A stretch of 64,000 nucleotides of DNA. It comes from Pseudomonadota bacterium (GTDB taxonomy: Bacteria; Chloroflexota; UBA6077; JAJPGT01). The position numbers were made by a program, and so were the translations under genes. Location: the NCBI GenBank assembly GCA_021325655.1, contig JAJPGT010000064.1, positions 18,168 to 82,167 on the forward strand. The letters are read 5' to 3'. This document shows, piece by piece, positions 9,112 to 17,365 of this stretch (positions are counted from its first letter, which is position 1; each line of letters opens with the position of its first letter). Below the pieces are notes generated by a model. That model did no database searches. It saw nothing but the letters and a program-made list of their open reading frames with translations, and was not told where the DNA came from.

Positions 9112-9741
9112 GTGAAGCGCGCAGCATTGGTTATCGGACTCACCGGCAACATCGGTTGCGGCAAGAGCACGGTCGGCGCCATCCTGCAGTCGTTCGGCGC
9201 CGCTTATCTCGACGCCGACGCGATCGTCCACCGCCTGCTCGCCCCGGGCACGCCCACGGCGGCGCGCGTCGTCGCCCAGTTCGACGGCCGTATCACCCGG
9301 CCAGATGGGTCGATCGACCGCCGTGCGCTCGGGGCGATCGTCTTCAACGACCCCGCGGCGCTGCAGACCCTGGAGCAGATCGTGCACCCGGCGGTGCTGG
9401 ACGAGGTCCACGCCCGCATCGCCCACTCCGAGCACGAGGTGCTTGTCGTCGACGCGGTCAAGCTGATCGAGAGCGGGCTCGCCGACGAGGTCGATAGCCT
9501 CTGGGTCGTCACCTGCCCCCGCCAGCTCCAGCTCGAACGGCTGATGCGCGACCGCGGGCTGTCCGCCGAGGAGGCGAACGCCCGTATCGACGCCCAGCCC
9601 CCCCAAGAGGAACGGGCACGGCGGGCGGACGTCGTCATTCACAACGCCGGGACGCGCGAGGAGCTCGTCGCGCGCGTCACCGAGGCCTACCAGCAGACGC
9701 GTGCCGCCTGGCGCGCGCGGTGTCAGGAGAATCGCTCGTGA
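9112..9741 (+). CDS. coaE: dephospho-CoA kinase
   Basis: A 209-residue kinase for the last step of coenzyme A synthesis (ATP-dependent phosphorylation of the 3'-hydroxyl of dephospho-CoA). The P-loop GNIGCGKST is at about residues 13-21. The CoA-binding lid region contains HPAVLDEVHARI, and RLMRDRGLSAEEANARI is family-typical. GTG at 9112 was chosen because an ATG at 9034 would run into the map coding region and add a poor N-terminus. The stop overlaps the start of the next gene in GTGA, so the two are translationally coupled. Confidence 0.93.
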   Translation: MKRAALVIGLTGNIGCGKSTVGAILQSFGAAYLDADAIVHRLLAPGTPTAARVVAQFDGRITRPDGSIDRRALGAIVFNDPAALQTLEQIVHPAVLDEVHARIAHSEHEVLVVDAVKLIESGLADEVDSLWVVTCPRQLQLERLMRDRGLSAEEANARIDAQPPQEERARRADVVIHNAGTREELVARVTEAYQQTRAAWRARCQENRS

Positions 9742-10952
9742 AGGTTCCGTCCAGCCAGCCAGTGACACCCGCGGAGGGTTTCGTCGTCGCGCAGCTCTCC
9801 GGAGACCCCTACGAGATCGGGCTCCAGCATGGCCGCCTGCTCGCCGAGCGGATCCAGCAGATGCGGCGCACGCTCTACCAGGACCTGATCTATCGCCAGG
9901 GGCGCGTGTTTGGGGTTGGCTTTACGCTGCTGTGCCGAGCGATCACCGCGATCATGGAACGGCACATCCAGCCCGAGCTGCGGCAGGAGATGCGCGGGGT
10001 CGCGGATGGGGCGGGCGTCGGGTATCGCGACGTGCTGCTGTTCAACTGCTTCGATGACCTGCTCCACGCGCTCGTCCGGCTGGTGCTGCTCCTGGTACCC
10101 CCACCGCTGCGGGCCCGGGTCGGGCTGGCTTGCTCCTGCTTCGTCGCCCTGGGCGAGCGCACCACCAGCGGGCACATGCTGCTCGGGCGCAATCTGGACT
10201 ACTACGTGGTAGATGGCGTGCTCGGCGCCGACGGCATCGTCACCCGCACCATGCAGGAGCAGCTCGTCTGCTTCGTCATCCGGCCCAGCCGCGGCCACGC
10301 CTTCGTGTCCATCGGCTGGCCCGGCTGCGTCGGTGTCGTCACCGGGCTCAACGCGCGCGGCCTCGCCCTGGCCTGCCTCACCTCCGCCGTGCCGGGCCAG
10401 ACGCCGAATGGCACACCGCTGCCGCTGCTGTATCGCGCCCTGCTGCAACGCCATGACACCCTGGAGGCAGTCGAGTGGGGGCTGCGGAAGAGCCGCCGCA
10501 CCATCGGCAATAACCTGCTGGTCGCTTCGGCGCGTGACCGGAGCGCGGCCCTGTTCGAGTTCACCCCCTGGCAGGTGCGGCGGGTCGATCCGCAGGATGG
10601 GCGGCTGACGACCACCAACCACTTCCAGACGCCCGAGCTGATCCCCAGCCAGAACGGCTGGGTGATTCCCAACTCGCGGCAACGCCTGAAGCGGCTCAGC
10701 GCGCTGTGCGCGCTGGAGGGCCCGCTCGACGTTGCCCAGGCCCAGCGCGCCCTGCTCGACACCACCCCACCGCCCGATGGCCAGGCCGACCAGTTCGATT
10801 GCCTGTACAACCCCGGGACTATCTATAGCGCGGTGCTCGCCCCGGAGGAGCTCCGCCTCTGGCTGCGCGCCACCGACCGACCCGGTCGCCCGTTCGTCGA
10901 ACTGGATGTCGCGGAGGCGCTGGGCTCCAGCCGTCCGGCGGCGGTGGCGTGA
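9738..10952 (+). CDS. C45-family (acyl-transferase-like) Ntn hydrolase
   Basis: A 404-residue protein resembling peptidase family C45, the group of isopenicillin-N acyltransferase and choloylglycine-like N-terminal nucleophile hydrolases. The expected self-processing site is at about Cys132 (ACSCFVALGERTTSGHMLLG, then RNLDYY), so the propeptide would be about 131 residues. DPYEIGLQHGRLLAERI near the start is typical of the propeptide. The GTG start at 9738 has CAGGAGA seven bases upstream and overlaps the coaE stop. The likely reaction is amide hydrolysis or acyl transfer on a small N-acyl compound. The PHP gene follows within eight bases. Confidence 0.78.
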   Translation: MKVPSSQPVTPAEGFVVAQLSGDPYEIGLQHGRLLAERIQQMRRTLYQDLIYRQGRVFGVGFTLLCRAITAIMERHIQPELRQEMRGVADGAGVGYRDVLLFNCFDDLLHALVRLVLLLVPPPLRARVGLACSCFVALGERTTSGHMLLGRNLDYYVVDGVLGADGIVTRTMQEQLVCFVIRPSRGHAFVSIGWPGCVGVVTGLNARGLALACLTSAVPGQTPNGTPLPLLYRALLQRHDTLEAVEWGLRKSRRTIGNNLLVASARDRSAALFEFTPWQVRRVDPQDGRLTTTNHFQTPELIPSQNGWVIPNSRQRLKRLSALCALEGPLDVAQAQRALLDTTPPPDGQADQFDCLYNPGTIYSAVLAPEELRLWLRATDRPGRPFVELDVAEALGSSRPAAVA

Positions 10953-10959
10953 CGGCGCC

Positions 10960-11676
10960 GTGGGGCTGGCCGCGCTGCATGTCCACACCACCTTCAGCGA
11001 CGGCTCGGCGACCGTGGCCGAGACCCTCGCCGCCGCCGAGGCGCGGCGGCTGGACGTGGTGGGCTTCACCGACCACGACGACGTCCGCGCCTTCGCGGTG
11101 GCGCAACGCTGGAAGGAGCAGCATCCGGCGGCGCGGGTCGAGCCGCTCTGGGGAGTGGAGCTGACCTGCTTCCCGTTTCGGCACCTGCTGCTCTACAAGC
11201 TTGACCCGCCTTACCCGGCCCGCCCACCGCGCCGCTTCCAATCAGTCCAGTCCGTGCTGCAACTCGCCCGCCGCGAGGGCTTGCTCGTCGTCGCCCCACA
11301 CGTCGCGACGCCCTGGGTCGGGCTGGGCTCGCGCGGGCTGGCCCGGCTGGCGGATCAGATCGACGGCTATGAGCTGCTCACCCCGGTGGAAGGTACAGGC
11401 TGGCGCCAGCGGCGGCTGCGAGCCCGTGCCCCGTCCGCCCCCCTGGCGCTCGGCGGCAGCGACGCGCACCACCTGGCCGAGCTGTGCCGGGTGCTGATCG
11501 TGTTCCCCGGCCACGGGCTGGCCGGCTTCCGGACGGCGCTACGGGAGCGCACCGCGTACCCTATCTGGGCGGATCCGCCCACGCCCATTCCGCCCGGGCA
11601 GCACATTCGCCGCCACCTGCGGGCGCTGGTCACCCTACCAGTGGAGCAGGCAGCGCGGTCGCTCTGCCGCTGGTGA
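10960..11676 (+). CDS. PHP-domain phosphoesterase-like protein
   Basis: A 238-residue protein of the PHP superfamily, metal-dependent phosphoesterases related to histidinol phosphatase and the PHP domain of DNA polymerase III. Ligand motifs are LHVHTTFSDG at the N-terminus, FTDHDD at about 30-35, a Glu in GVELTCFP, HVATPWVG, and GGSDAHHLAEL near 168. The GTG at 10960 is the only start that gives a normal N-terminus. The gene follows the C45 gene closely and completes the coaE-C45-PHP operon. The substrate is not evident. It is convergent with uvrC, whose stop lies seven bases away. Confidence 0.82.
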   Translation: MGLAALHVHTTFSDGSATVAETLAAAEARRLDVVGFTDHDDVRAFAVAQRWKEQHPAARVEPLWGVELTCFPFRHLLLYKLDPPYPARPPRRFQSVQSVLQLARREGLLVVAPHVATPWVGLGSRGLARLADQIDGYELLTPVEGTGWRQRRLRARAPSAPLALGGSDAHHLAELCRVLIVFPGHGLAGFRTALRERTAYPIWADPPTPIPPGQHIRRHLRALVTLPVEQAARSLCRW

Positions 11677-11682
11677 CCGAGG

Positions 11683-13578
11683 TCACGCCAGTGCGGCGTG
11701 GACAGCCTGGGCGACTGCGCGGGTCATCCCGGGCAGCGTCGCCAGCTCCTCCACGCTTGCCTCGCGGATCCCCTTGAGGGAGCCAAAGCGGCGCAGTAGC
11801 GCCCGCTTGCGCTTCGGCCCGATCCCCGGCACCGCGTCGAGCGCCGAGCCGAGCCCACGTTTGCCGCGCACCGTGCGATGGTAGGTCACCGCGAAGCGGT
11901 GCGCCTCGTCCCGCACCCGCTGCACCAGGAACAGCGCCGGCGAGGCGCGCGGGAGGAAGACCCCGAATGAGCGCGCCTGCTGCCTCTGCTCGTCCGGGAC
12001 GAACAGGATCTCCTCCTCCTTGGCCAGCCCGGCGAGCGGCACGTCGCGTACGCCGAGCTCCTGGAGCACCTGCAGAGCGGCGTTGAGCTGCCCCTTGCCG
12101 CCATCGACGATCAGCAGGTCGGGCAGCCGGGTCCAGCCGCCCGACGGCTCTTCCGAGGTCGCGCCGGCGCCCCCGGGGGTCACCGCGCGCCGCAGCCGCC
12201 GGCGCAGTACCTCCTGCATCATGCTGAAGTCGTCCGCCTGGTGGACCGTCTTGATCTGGAAGCGCTTGTAGTCCGACCGCTTGGGCTGGCCGTCCTCGAA
12301 CACCACCATGCTGCCGACGGCGCTGGTCCCCTGGATGTTCGAGATGTCGTAGCACTCGATCCGGCGCGGCAGCCGCGGCAGCCCAAGCTGCTCCTGGAGC
12401 GTCGCCAGCGCCCCGTGGACCTGGGCGCTGGTGGCGAGCCACTCGGCCTGAACCCGCTCCAGCGTCGCCCGGGCGTTCTCGCTTGCCAGCCGCACCATGT
12501 GTAGCCGTTGCCCACGCCGCGGCACCACCAGGCGCACCCGCCCACCGCGCCGCTGCCGGAGCCAGGCTTCGACCGTCTCGGCGTCCGGAATCTCCCCCGG
12601 CAGGACGACTTCCGCGGGTACTTCCGCCGCCTGGGCGTAGAATTGCTTCACGAAGGCGCCCAGCAGCTCGGCCTCGGAGTCGCCCTCGCTCCCCTCCAGC
12701 GGGAAGCTGGATTCGCGCACCAGCCGCCCGCCGCGGATCAGCAGCACCTGCCCGCACGCCAGCGCGCCGTCCCGCGCCAGCCCCAGAATGTCCTCGTCCA
12801 CGCGGGCGCTATAGATCTCGCGCTGGGCCGCGACCACCTCGCGGGCGGCGCTGAGCCGATTGCGCAGGTCGGCGGCGCGCTCGAAGTTGAGCTGCTCGGC
12901 GGCTTCGAGCATGTCCCGCTCGAGCGTCTCCAGGACTTCCGGCGAGCGTCCCTCCAGGAAGCGGAGCAGGCCGCGGGTGATCTCTCGATACTCTGGTTCG
13001 GAGATCGCCCCGGCGCAGGGGCCGGGGCAGAGCTTGCGCGGGAAGTAGCGATAATCGTTGCACGGCTTCAGCTCCCGGCCGTCCTCCGGCGGGTGGTTGC
13101 ACCAGGGGAAGATCCAGCGCAGCGCGCGCAGCGTCTCCCGCACCTTGGTTGCGCTGGGGAACGGGCCGAAGTAGCGGGCGCCGTCGTTCGTCATCCGCCG
13201 CTCCAGGGTCGGGCGCGGCCAGCGCTCCTTCTCCCCGACCCGGATGTACAGGAAGTGCTTGTCGTCCTTGAGCTTGGTGTTGAACGGTGGCTGCTCGGAC
13301 TTGACCAGGTCCGATTCCCAGATCAGCGCCTGGACCAGCGACTCGGCGACGACCCACTCGACATCCGCGGCGCGGGCGACCATCGCCTGGATCTTCTCCG
13401 AGTGGCTGGCCGAGTCGTGGAAGTAGGAACGGACGCGATTGCGGAGCGACTCCGCGACGCCAACGTACAGCAGCCGCCCCTGGGCGTCCTTCCACTTGTA
13501 AACGCCGGGCTTGTCGGGAAGCTGCGCCAGGCGCAGTGCGAAGTGCGCGAGGCGGGAATCGGGTGGTGTATCGGTCAT
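11683..13578 (-). CDS. uvrC: excinuclease ABC subunit C
   Basis: A 631-residue dual-incision nuclease of nucleotide excision repair. Domains in order are: GIY-YIG (about 18-100, with KPGVYKWKDAQGRLLYVG); a Cys-rich patch (WCNHPP, CNDYRYFPRKLCPGPCAGAI); a UVR motif that contacts UvrB (AAEQLNFERAADLRNRL, about 205-225); the RNase H-like UvrC_N nuclease (ECYDISNIQGTSAVGS with catalytic Asp); and tandem HhH (DAVPGIGPKRKRALLRRFGS). The frame stays open far upstream but the ATG at 13578 (MTDTPPDSRLAHF) starts the family homology. It is divergent from the amidase gene. Confidence 0.97.
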   Translation of the reverse strand: MTDTPPDSRLAHFALRLAQLPDKPGVYKWKDAQGRLLYVGVAESLRNRVRSYFHDSASHSEKIQAMVARAADVEWVVAESLVQALIWESDLVKSEQPPFNTKLKDDKHFLYIRVGEKERWPRPTLERRMTNDGARYFGPFPSATKVRETLRALRWIFPWCNHPPEDGRELKPCNDYRYFPRKLCPGPCAGAISEPEYREITRGLLRFLEGRSPEVLETLERDMLEAAEQLNFERAADLRNRLSAAREVVAAQREIYSARVDEDILGLARDGALACGQVLLIRGGRLVRESSFPLEGSEGDSEAELLGAFVKQFYAQAAEVPAEVVLPGEIPDAETVEAWLRQRRGGRVRLVVPRRGQRLHMVRLASENARATLERVQAEWLATSAQVHGALATLQEQLGLPRLPRRIECYDISNIQGTSAVGSMVVFEDGQPKRSDYKRFQIKTVHQADDFSMMQEVLRRRLRRAVTPGGAGATSEEPSGGWTRLPDLLIVDGGKGQLNAALQVLQELGVRDVPLAGLAKEEEILFVPDEQRQQARSFGVFLPRASPALFLVQRVRDEAHRFAVTYHRTVRGKRGLGSALDAVPGIGPKRKRALLRRFGSLKGIREASVEELATLPGMTRAVAQAVHAALA

Positions 13579-13639
13579 GCAGCAGGCAGCACCGCTCGCG
13601 AGGCGCAGGCCCGCGCCCTCGCGACCCAAGAACAGTATG

Positions 13640-13659
13640 GCGCGCCTCCCGCGGCGCGC
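13640..13659. other. GC hairpin in the uvrC/amidase divergent region
   Basis: GCGCGCC at 13640-13646 pairs with GGCGCGC at 13653-13659 across a six-base loop. It lies in the 240-base spacer between two divergent genes. It could be a leader hairpin or a protein-binding dyad. No T-tract follows on either side, so it is not an intrinsic terminator. Confidence 0.35.
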
Positions 13660-13818
13660 GCACGGAACATGGCGCCTTGCACGCTGAGGGCCGAGTCGCC
13701 CGATCCAGTCGTCCCGCTCGCTGCGGCGTCGCGCTGCGCGCGGACCTGCGCGGTGGCGCAGCCGGCCAGGGCATCGACGGCTGAGCGAGGTGCCGCTATC
13801 CTGGGAGCACGAGGTGAC

Positions 13819-15741
13819 ATGAGTATGCCAACGCCATCTCAGCCTTCGTCGGGCATGAGTCGCCGTCGCTTCCTCGCCAGCTCCGCCCGCGCGGGGCTCG
13901 GGCTGGGCGCCCTGGGTCTGGCGTTGCACCTGCCCCTGGCGCCGCGAGCGGTGGCGCAGAGTGCTGGCCGCAAGGTGCTGCTCGAGGACCTGCGCGATGC
14001 TGCCGCGCTGGCTGCTGCGAGCGTGCCGGGCGACCAGGGCGCGGTCTCGCGGGTGCTGGCGGCGAGCAGCCCGTTCACGCACGTTGGGCTGCACTGGGAG
14101 GGCGCGCCCGACGTGCCGGTCGAGGTCCAGACCAGCCAGGACGGGCAGGCGTGGACGCCCTGGCGGCGGGTGGTGGTCGAGGCGCGTCCCGGCGACACAC
14201 CTCGCGCCGCCGAGACGTTCTCGGCACTCGTTGAGGCGCCGCGGCACCGCTTCGTCCGCTACCGGCTCGGCTCGACCAGCGCCCCGCTCGGCGCGGTCAC
14301 CGCTACCTGCCTGAACAGCCTGGACGGTCCGCGGCTCGACAGCGCTCCGGCTGTGGGCGCCCGCCTTGGGATCGCGGAGGCGCTGGCAGGCGGGGAGGAC
14401 TTCCGGACCGGGATCATCACCCGCGAGCAGTGGGGCGCGGACGAGTCGATCCGCTTCGGCCCCAACGGCCAGGAGACCTGGATTCGGGCCTACGTCGCGC
14501 CGCGCCTGGTGACCGTCCATCACACCGCCACGGACAACACGTACACCGACGCCGCGGCGGTGGTGCGCGCAATCTACGCCTACCACACCATTACCCAGGG
14601 CTGGGGGGACATCGGCTATCACGCGCTCATCGACCGCGACGGCCACATCTACGAGGGGCGGCGGGGGCGCGACGTGGACCCCTACGGCCAGCTCCCGCGG
14701 GACGTCCTGTCGTACGGCGTGGTCGCCGGCCATGCCCGCGGCTACAACTACGGCTCCGCCGGAGTAGCGCTGATCGGCAACTTCCAGGAGGCCGAGCCGT
14801 CTGAGGCGATGCTACAGCGGCTGGAGGACCTGCTACTGTACCTGCTCGGCCGCTACCAGATCGACCCGCGTGGCACGCTCGACTTCGCCCGCTCCTCGCG
14901 CCTCTGGCGCTACGACCTGCCGGCGCTGCCCGGCCATCGGGATTGCAACGTCACTGAGTGTCCGGGCGACCACGTCTACGCGCGCCTGGGCGAGCTGCGC
15001 CAGCGCCTGGCGGTCCGGCTTGGCGGCGGCGAGGACTCGGCCACGGCCATTACCGAAGCCCCGGCCGGGCGCAACCTCTGGCCCGGCGCCACGACCGTCG
15101 CCTCGTATACCTGGAGCGGCCGGGCGCCGTTCGACTGCGTCTACGAAGGCTTCTACCAGGCGCCCGGACAGGACCCGGCCGACAACCTCCTCGGTTACGA
15201 CGCGCTGGCGATGCCCCAACACATCGTCACCCCGCAGCGCGGCGTCGCGTTCAAGCTCCAGCGGCCCGGCCAGTACACCCTGCACCTGCGCCCGAACGAT
15301 CGTCCCTTTGCCGACCGCCACACGGTAATGGTCGAGCCGGCGGTGGTCGTGGACGACGCCGACCCGGGGGCCGAGCGCGACGGGGATTGGACCCGCTCGG
15401 CGGAGGTCCACGAGTTCTACGGCTCCGGCTACAAGCTGGCCCCCGCGGGCAGCGAGGCCCGCTTCCGCTGGACGCTGGCGCCGCCCGAGGCCGGCCGCTA
15501 CAGCGTCCAGGCCTGCTGGGCCTCGGGCACGGATCGCTCCAAGACCGCCACCTACCGCTTCGGCGTCGCCGGCGCGAGCAGCCAGACCGCGACGGTGGAC
15601 CAGACGACGCGCGGCGAGACCTGGGTGGAGCTGGGCACGCTGGACCTGGCGGCCGGGCAGTCCTGCCAGGTAGAGCTCGTCGCCGCCAAGGACGGCTCCG
15701 TCGTCGCTGACGCGGTGCGACTATTGCGGCTGGCAGGGTAA
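13819..15741 (+). CDS. Tat-exported N-acetylmuramoyl-L-alanine amidase (PGRP/Amidase_2) with C-terminal beta domain
   Basis: A 640-residue exported peptidoglycan amidase. The N-terminus has a twin-arginine signal (MSRRRFLASSARAGLG) with cleavage likely after APRAVAQ. A beta-rich region (about 55-190) is followed by the amidase/PGRP domain (about 195-400), starting TREQWGADE, with zinc ligands in VHHTATDN (His234) and GHRDCNVTECPGD (His373, Cys). The C-terminal 125 residues (DDADPGAERDGDWTRSAEVH onward) resemble the golvesin-C/xanthan-lyase-like carbohydrate-associated domain. ATG at 13819 has GAGGTG upstream. The role is cell-wall turnover outside the membrane. Confidence 0.88.
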   Translation: MSMPTPSQPSSGMSRRRFLASSARAGLGLGALGLALHLPLAPRAVAQSAGRKVLLEDLRDAAALAAASVPGDQGAVSRVLAASSPFTHVGLHWEGAPDVPVEVQTSQDGQAWTPWRRVVVEARPGDTPRAAETFSALVEAPRHRFVRYRLGSTSAPLGAVTATCLNSLDGPRLDSAPAVGARLGIAEALAGGEDFRTGIITREQWGADESIRFGPNGQETWIRAYVAPRLVTVHHTATDNTYTDAAAVVRAIYAYHTITQGWGDIGYHALIDRDGHIYEGRRGRDVDPYGQLPRDVLSYGVVAGHARGYNYGSAGVALIGNFQEAEPSEAMLQRLEDLLLYLLGRYQIDPRGTLDFARSSRLWRYDLPALPGHRDCNVTECPGDHVYARLGELRQRLAVRLGGGEDSATAITEAPAGRNLWPGATTVASYTWSGRAPFDCVYEGFYQAPGQDPADNLLGYDALAMPQHIVTPQRGVAFKLQRPGQYTLHLRPNDRPFADRHTVMVEPAVVVDDADPGAERDGDWTRSAEVHEFYGSGYKLAPAGSEARFRWTLAPPEAGRYSVQACWASGTDRSKTATYRFGVAGASSQTATVDQTTRGETWVELGTLDLAAGQSCQVELVAAKDGSVVADAVRLLRLAG

Positions 15742-15779
15742 GGTACGCTACCAGACAGCCAGCTCCTTCGCGTGCCCCA

Positions 15780-17279
15780 ATGCCAGACCCGATGCCGCTC
15801 CAAGCACTCATTACAGAAACGCCGGCCGCCCGGCTCGCCGCCGGCCGCGGCGACCGGCTCGTCCATGCCATCTGCTACGACTCGCGCCGGGCGCAGCCCG
15901 GCAGTCTGTTCGTCGCCCTGCCCGGCCAGCGCACCGACGGTCGGCGCTTCATCCCCGACGCCCTCGCCCGCGGTGTGGTGGCCGTGGTCGCGGAGACCCC
16001 GCCCGAGCGGCCGGTCGACGCCGCCTGGGTAGTGGTGCCCAGCGCCCGCGCCGCGCTCGCCGACCTCGCCGCCGCCTTCTACCGGCACCCGAGCCGGGCG
16101 CTGCGGGTCGTCGGTGTTACGGGCACGGACGGCAAGACGACCGTCACTCGGCTAGCCGCCGAAATCCTCGAGCGCGCCGGCTTCACCACCGGCTGGCTGA
16201 GCACCGTCGACGTCAAGATCGGCCCGGCGGTGCGCAAGAACCGCACGGGCCACACGACTCCCGAGGCGCCCGAGGTGCAGGCGCTCCTGGCGGAGATGCG
16301 CGCCGCGGGCGTCCAGGTGGCAGTGGTGGAGGCCTCATCCCACGCCCTGGCCCAGGACCGGGTCCGCGGCTGCCACTTCGAGATCGGCATCTTCACGAAT
16401 CTCGCCCCCGAGCACCTCAACTTCCACGGCAGCCCGGAGGCGTACCGCGCCGCCAAAGGGCGGCTGTTCCAGATGCCCGGGCTGCGCTACGCAGTGTTGA
16501 ACGCCGACGACCCAGCCTCGGCCGTCTTCGCGGCGCAGACCTCAGCGCAGGTGCGGACCTACGGGCTGGGCCGCCCGGCCGACCTCGTCGCCGAGCAGAT
16601 CGAGCTGCTCCCAGACGGCGCGCGCTTCACCCTCCGCTGGCGCGATGGCGCCGCGCCGCCCATGCGGCTGGAGACCCGCTTCCCGGGCCGCTTCAACGTC
16701 GCCAACTGGCTCGCAGCGGCACTCGCGGCGCGGCTGCTCGGCGCCTCCGACGAGGCGCTGCGACGCGCCGCGAGGGAGGTCGCGCCGCCACCGGGTCGGC
16801 TCCAGCCGGTGGAGGCCGGCCAACCGTTCCGGGTCGTGGTCGACTTCGCCCACACGCCGCAGGCGCTGGCCACCGCGCTTCAGGCGCTGCGGCCACACAC
16901 CCCCGGCCGGCTACTGGTCGCCTTCGGCCACGCTGGCGAGCGCGACCCGGCAAACCGGCCGGCGATGGGCGCGGCCGCGGCCCGCTATGCCGACTACTTC
17001 GTCATTACGACCGACGACCCGGTAGACGAGGACCCGGCGGAGATCGCCCGCGCAGTCGCCCAGGGCGCAGCAGCGCTGGGGGTGCAGGAGGGGCGCGACT
17101 TCGCCATTGTGCTGGATCGGCGCGAGGCCTTCCGCCACCTGTTCGCGCTCGCCCGGCCGGGCGACTGCGTGCTGCTGGCCGGCCGCGGGCACGAGGAGGT
17201 TATGCCGACCCGCGGCGAGGACGTGCCATTCGATGACGTCGAGGTTGCGCGAGAGCTGCTGGCCGCGGACAACCGCTGA
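15780..17279 (+). CDS. murE: UDP-N-acetylmuramyl-tripeptide synthetase
   Basis: A 499-residue Mur ligase adding the third residue of the peptidoglycan stem peptide to UDP-MurNAc-L-Ala-D-Glu. The N-terminal MurE-specific domain is followed by the ATP site GVTGTDGKTT (about 113-122), VVEASSHALAQDRVRG with the carbamylated-Lys region downstream, and the C-terminal domain. The amino-acid specificity loop reads TTDDPVDEDP instead of the DNPR motif of meso-diaminopimelate-adding enzymes. This suggests L-Lys or L-Orn as substrate. There is no obvious Shine-Dalgarno before the ATG. It stands alone rather than in a dcw cluster. Confidence 0.92.
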   Translation: MPDPMPLQALITETPAARLAAGRGDRLVHAICYDSRRAQPGSLFVALPGQRTDGRRFIPDALARGVVAVVAETPPERPVDAAWVVVPSARAALADLAAAFYRHPSRALRVVGVTGTDGKTTVTRLAAEILERAGFTTGWLSTVDVKIGPAVRKNRTGHTTPEAPEVQALLAEMRAAGVQVAVVEASSHALAQDRVRGCHFEIGIFTNLAPEHLNFHGSPEAYRAAKGRLFQMPGLRYAVLNADDPASAVFAAQTSAQVRTYGLGRPADLVAEQIELLPDGARFTLRWRDGAAPPMRLETRFPGRFNVANWLAAALAARLLGASDEALRRAAREVAPPPGRLQPVEAGQPFRVVVDFAHTPQALATALQALRPHTPGRLLVAFGHAGERDPANRPAMGAAAARYADYFVITTDDPVDEDPAEIARAVAQGAAALGVQEGRDFAIVLDRREAFRHLFALARPGDCVLLAGRGHEEVMPTRGEDVPFDDVEVARELLAADNR

Positions 17280-17316
17280 GCCAGCGCGCAGCCATCCAGG
17301 TGAGCCATTCCCCTGG

Positions 17317-17322
17317 TATAGT
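17317..17322 (+). promoter_or_regulatory. -10 box upstream of the J-domain-like gene
   Basis: TATAGT lies 38 bases after the murE stop and 44 bases upstream of the ATG at 17366. It would allow separate transcription of the J-like gene and the coupled thrC. No convincing -35 is seen. Confidence 0.4.
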
Positions 17323-17365
17323 GCTTGCAACCGCTGTCTTTGCTCCACTGCTCCCGGGGGTCCCG

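Noticed and set aside
9723..11069. Long minus-strand open frame opposite the C45 and PHP genes
   Set aside because: It is a shadow of GC3 bias on the opposite strand: its translation is low-complexity Gln/Gly/Ala without domains, while the plus-strand genes have clear motifs.
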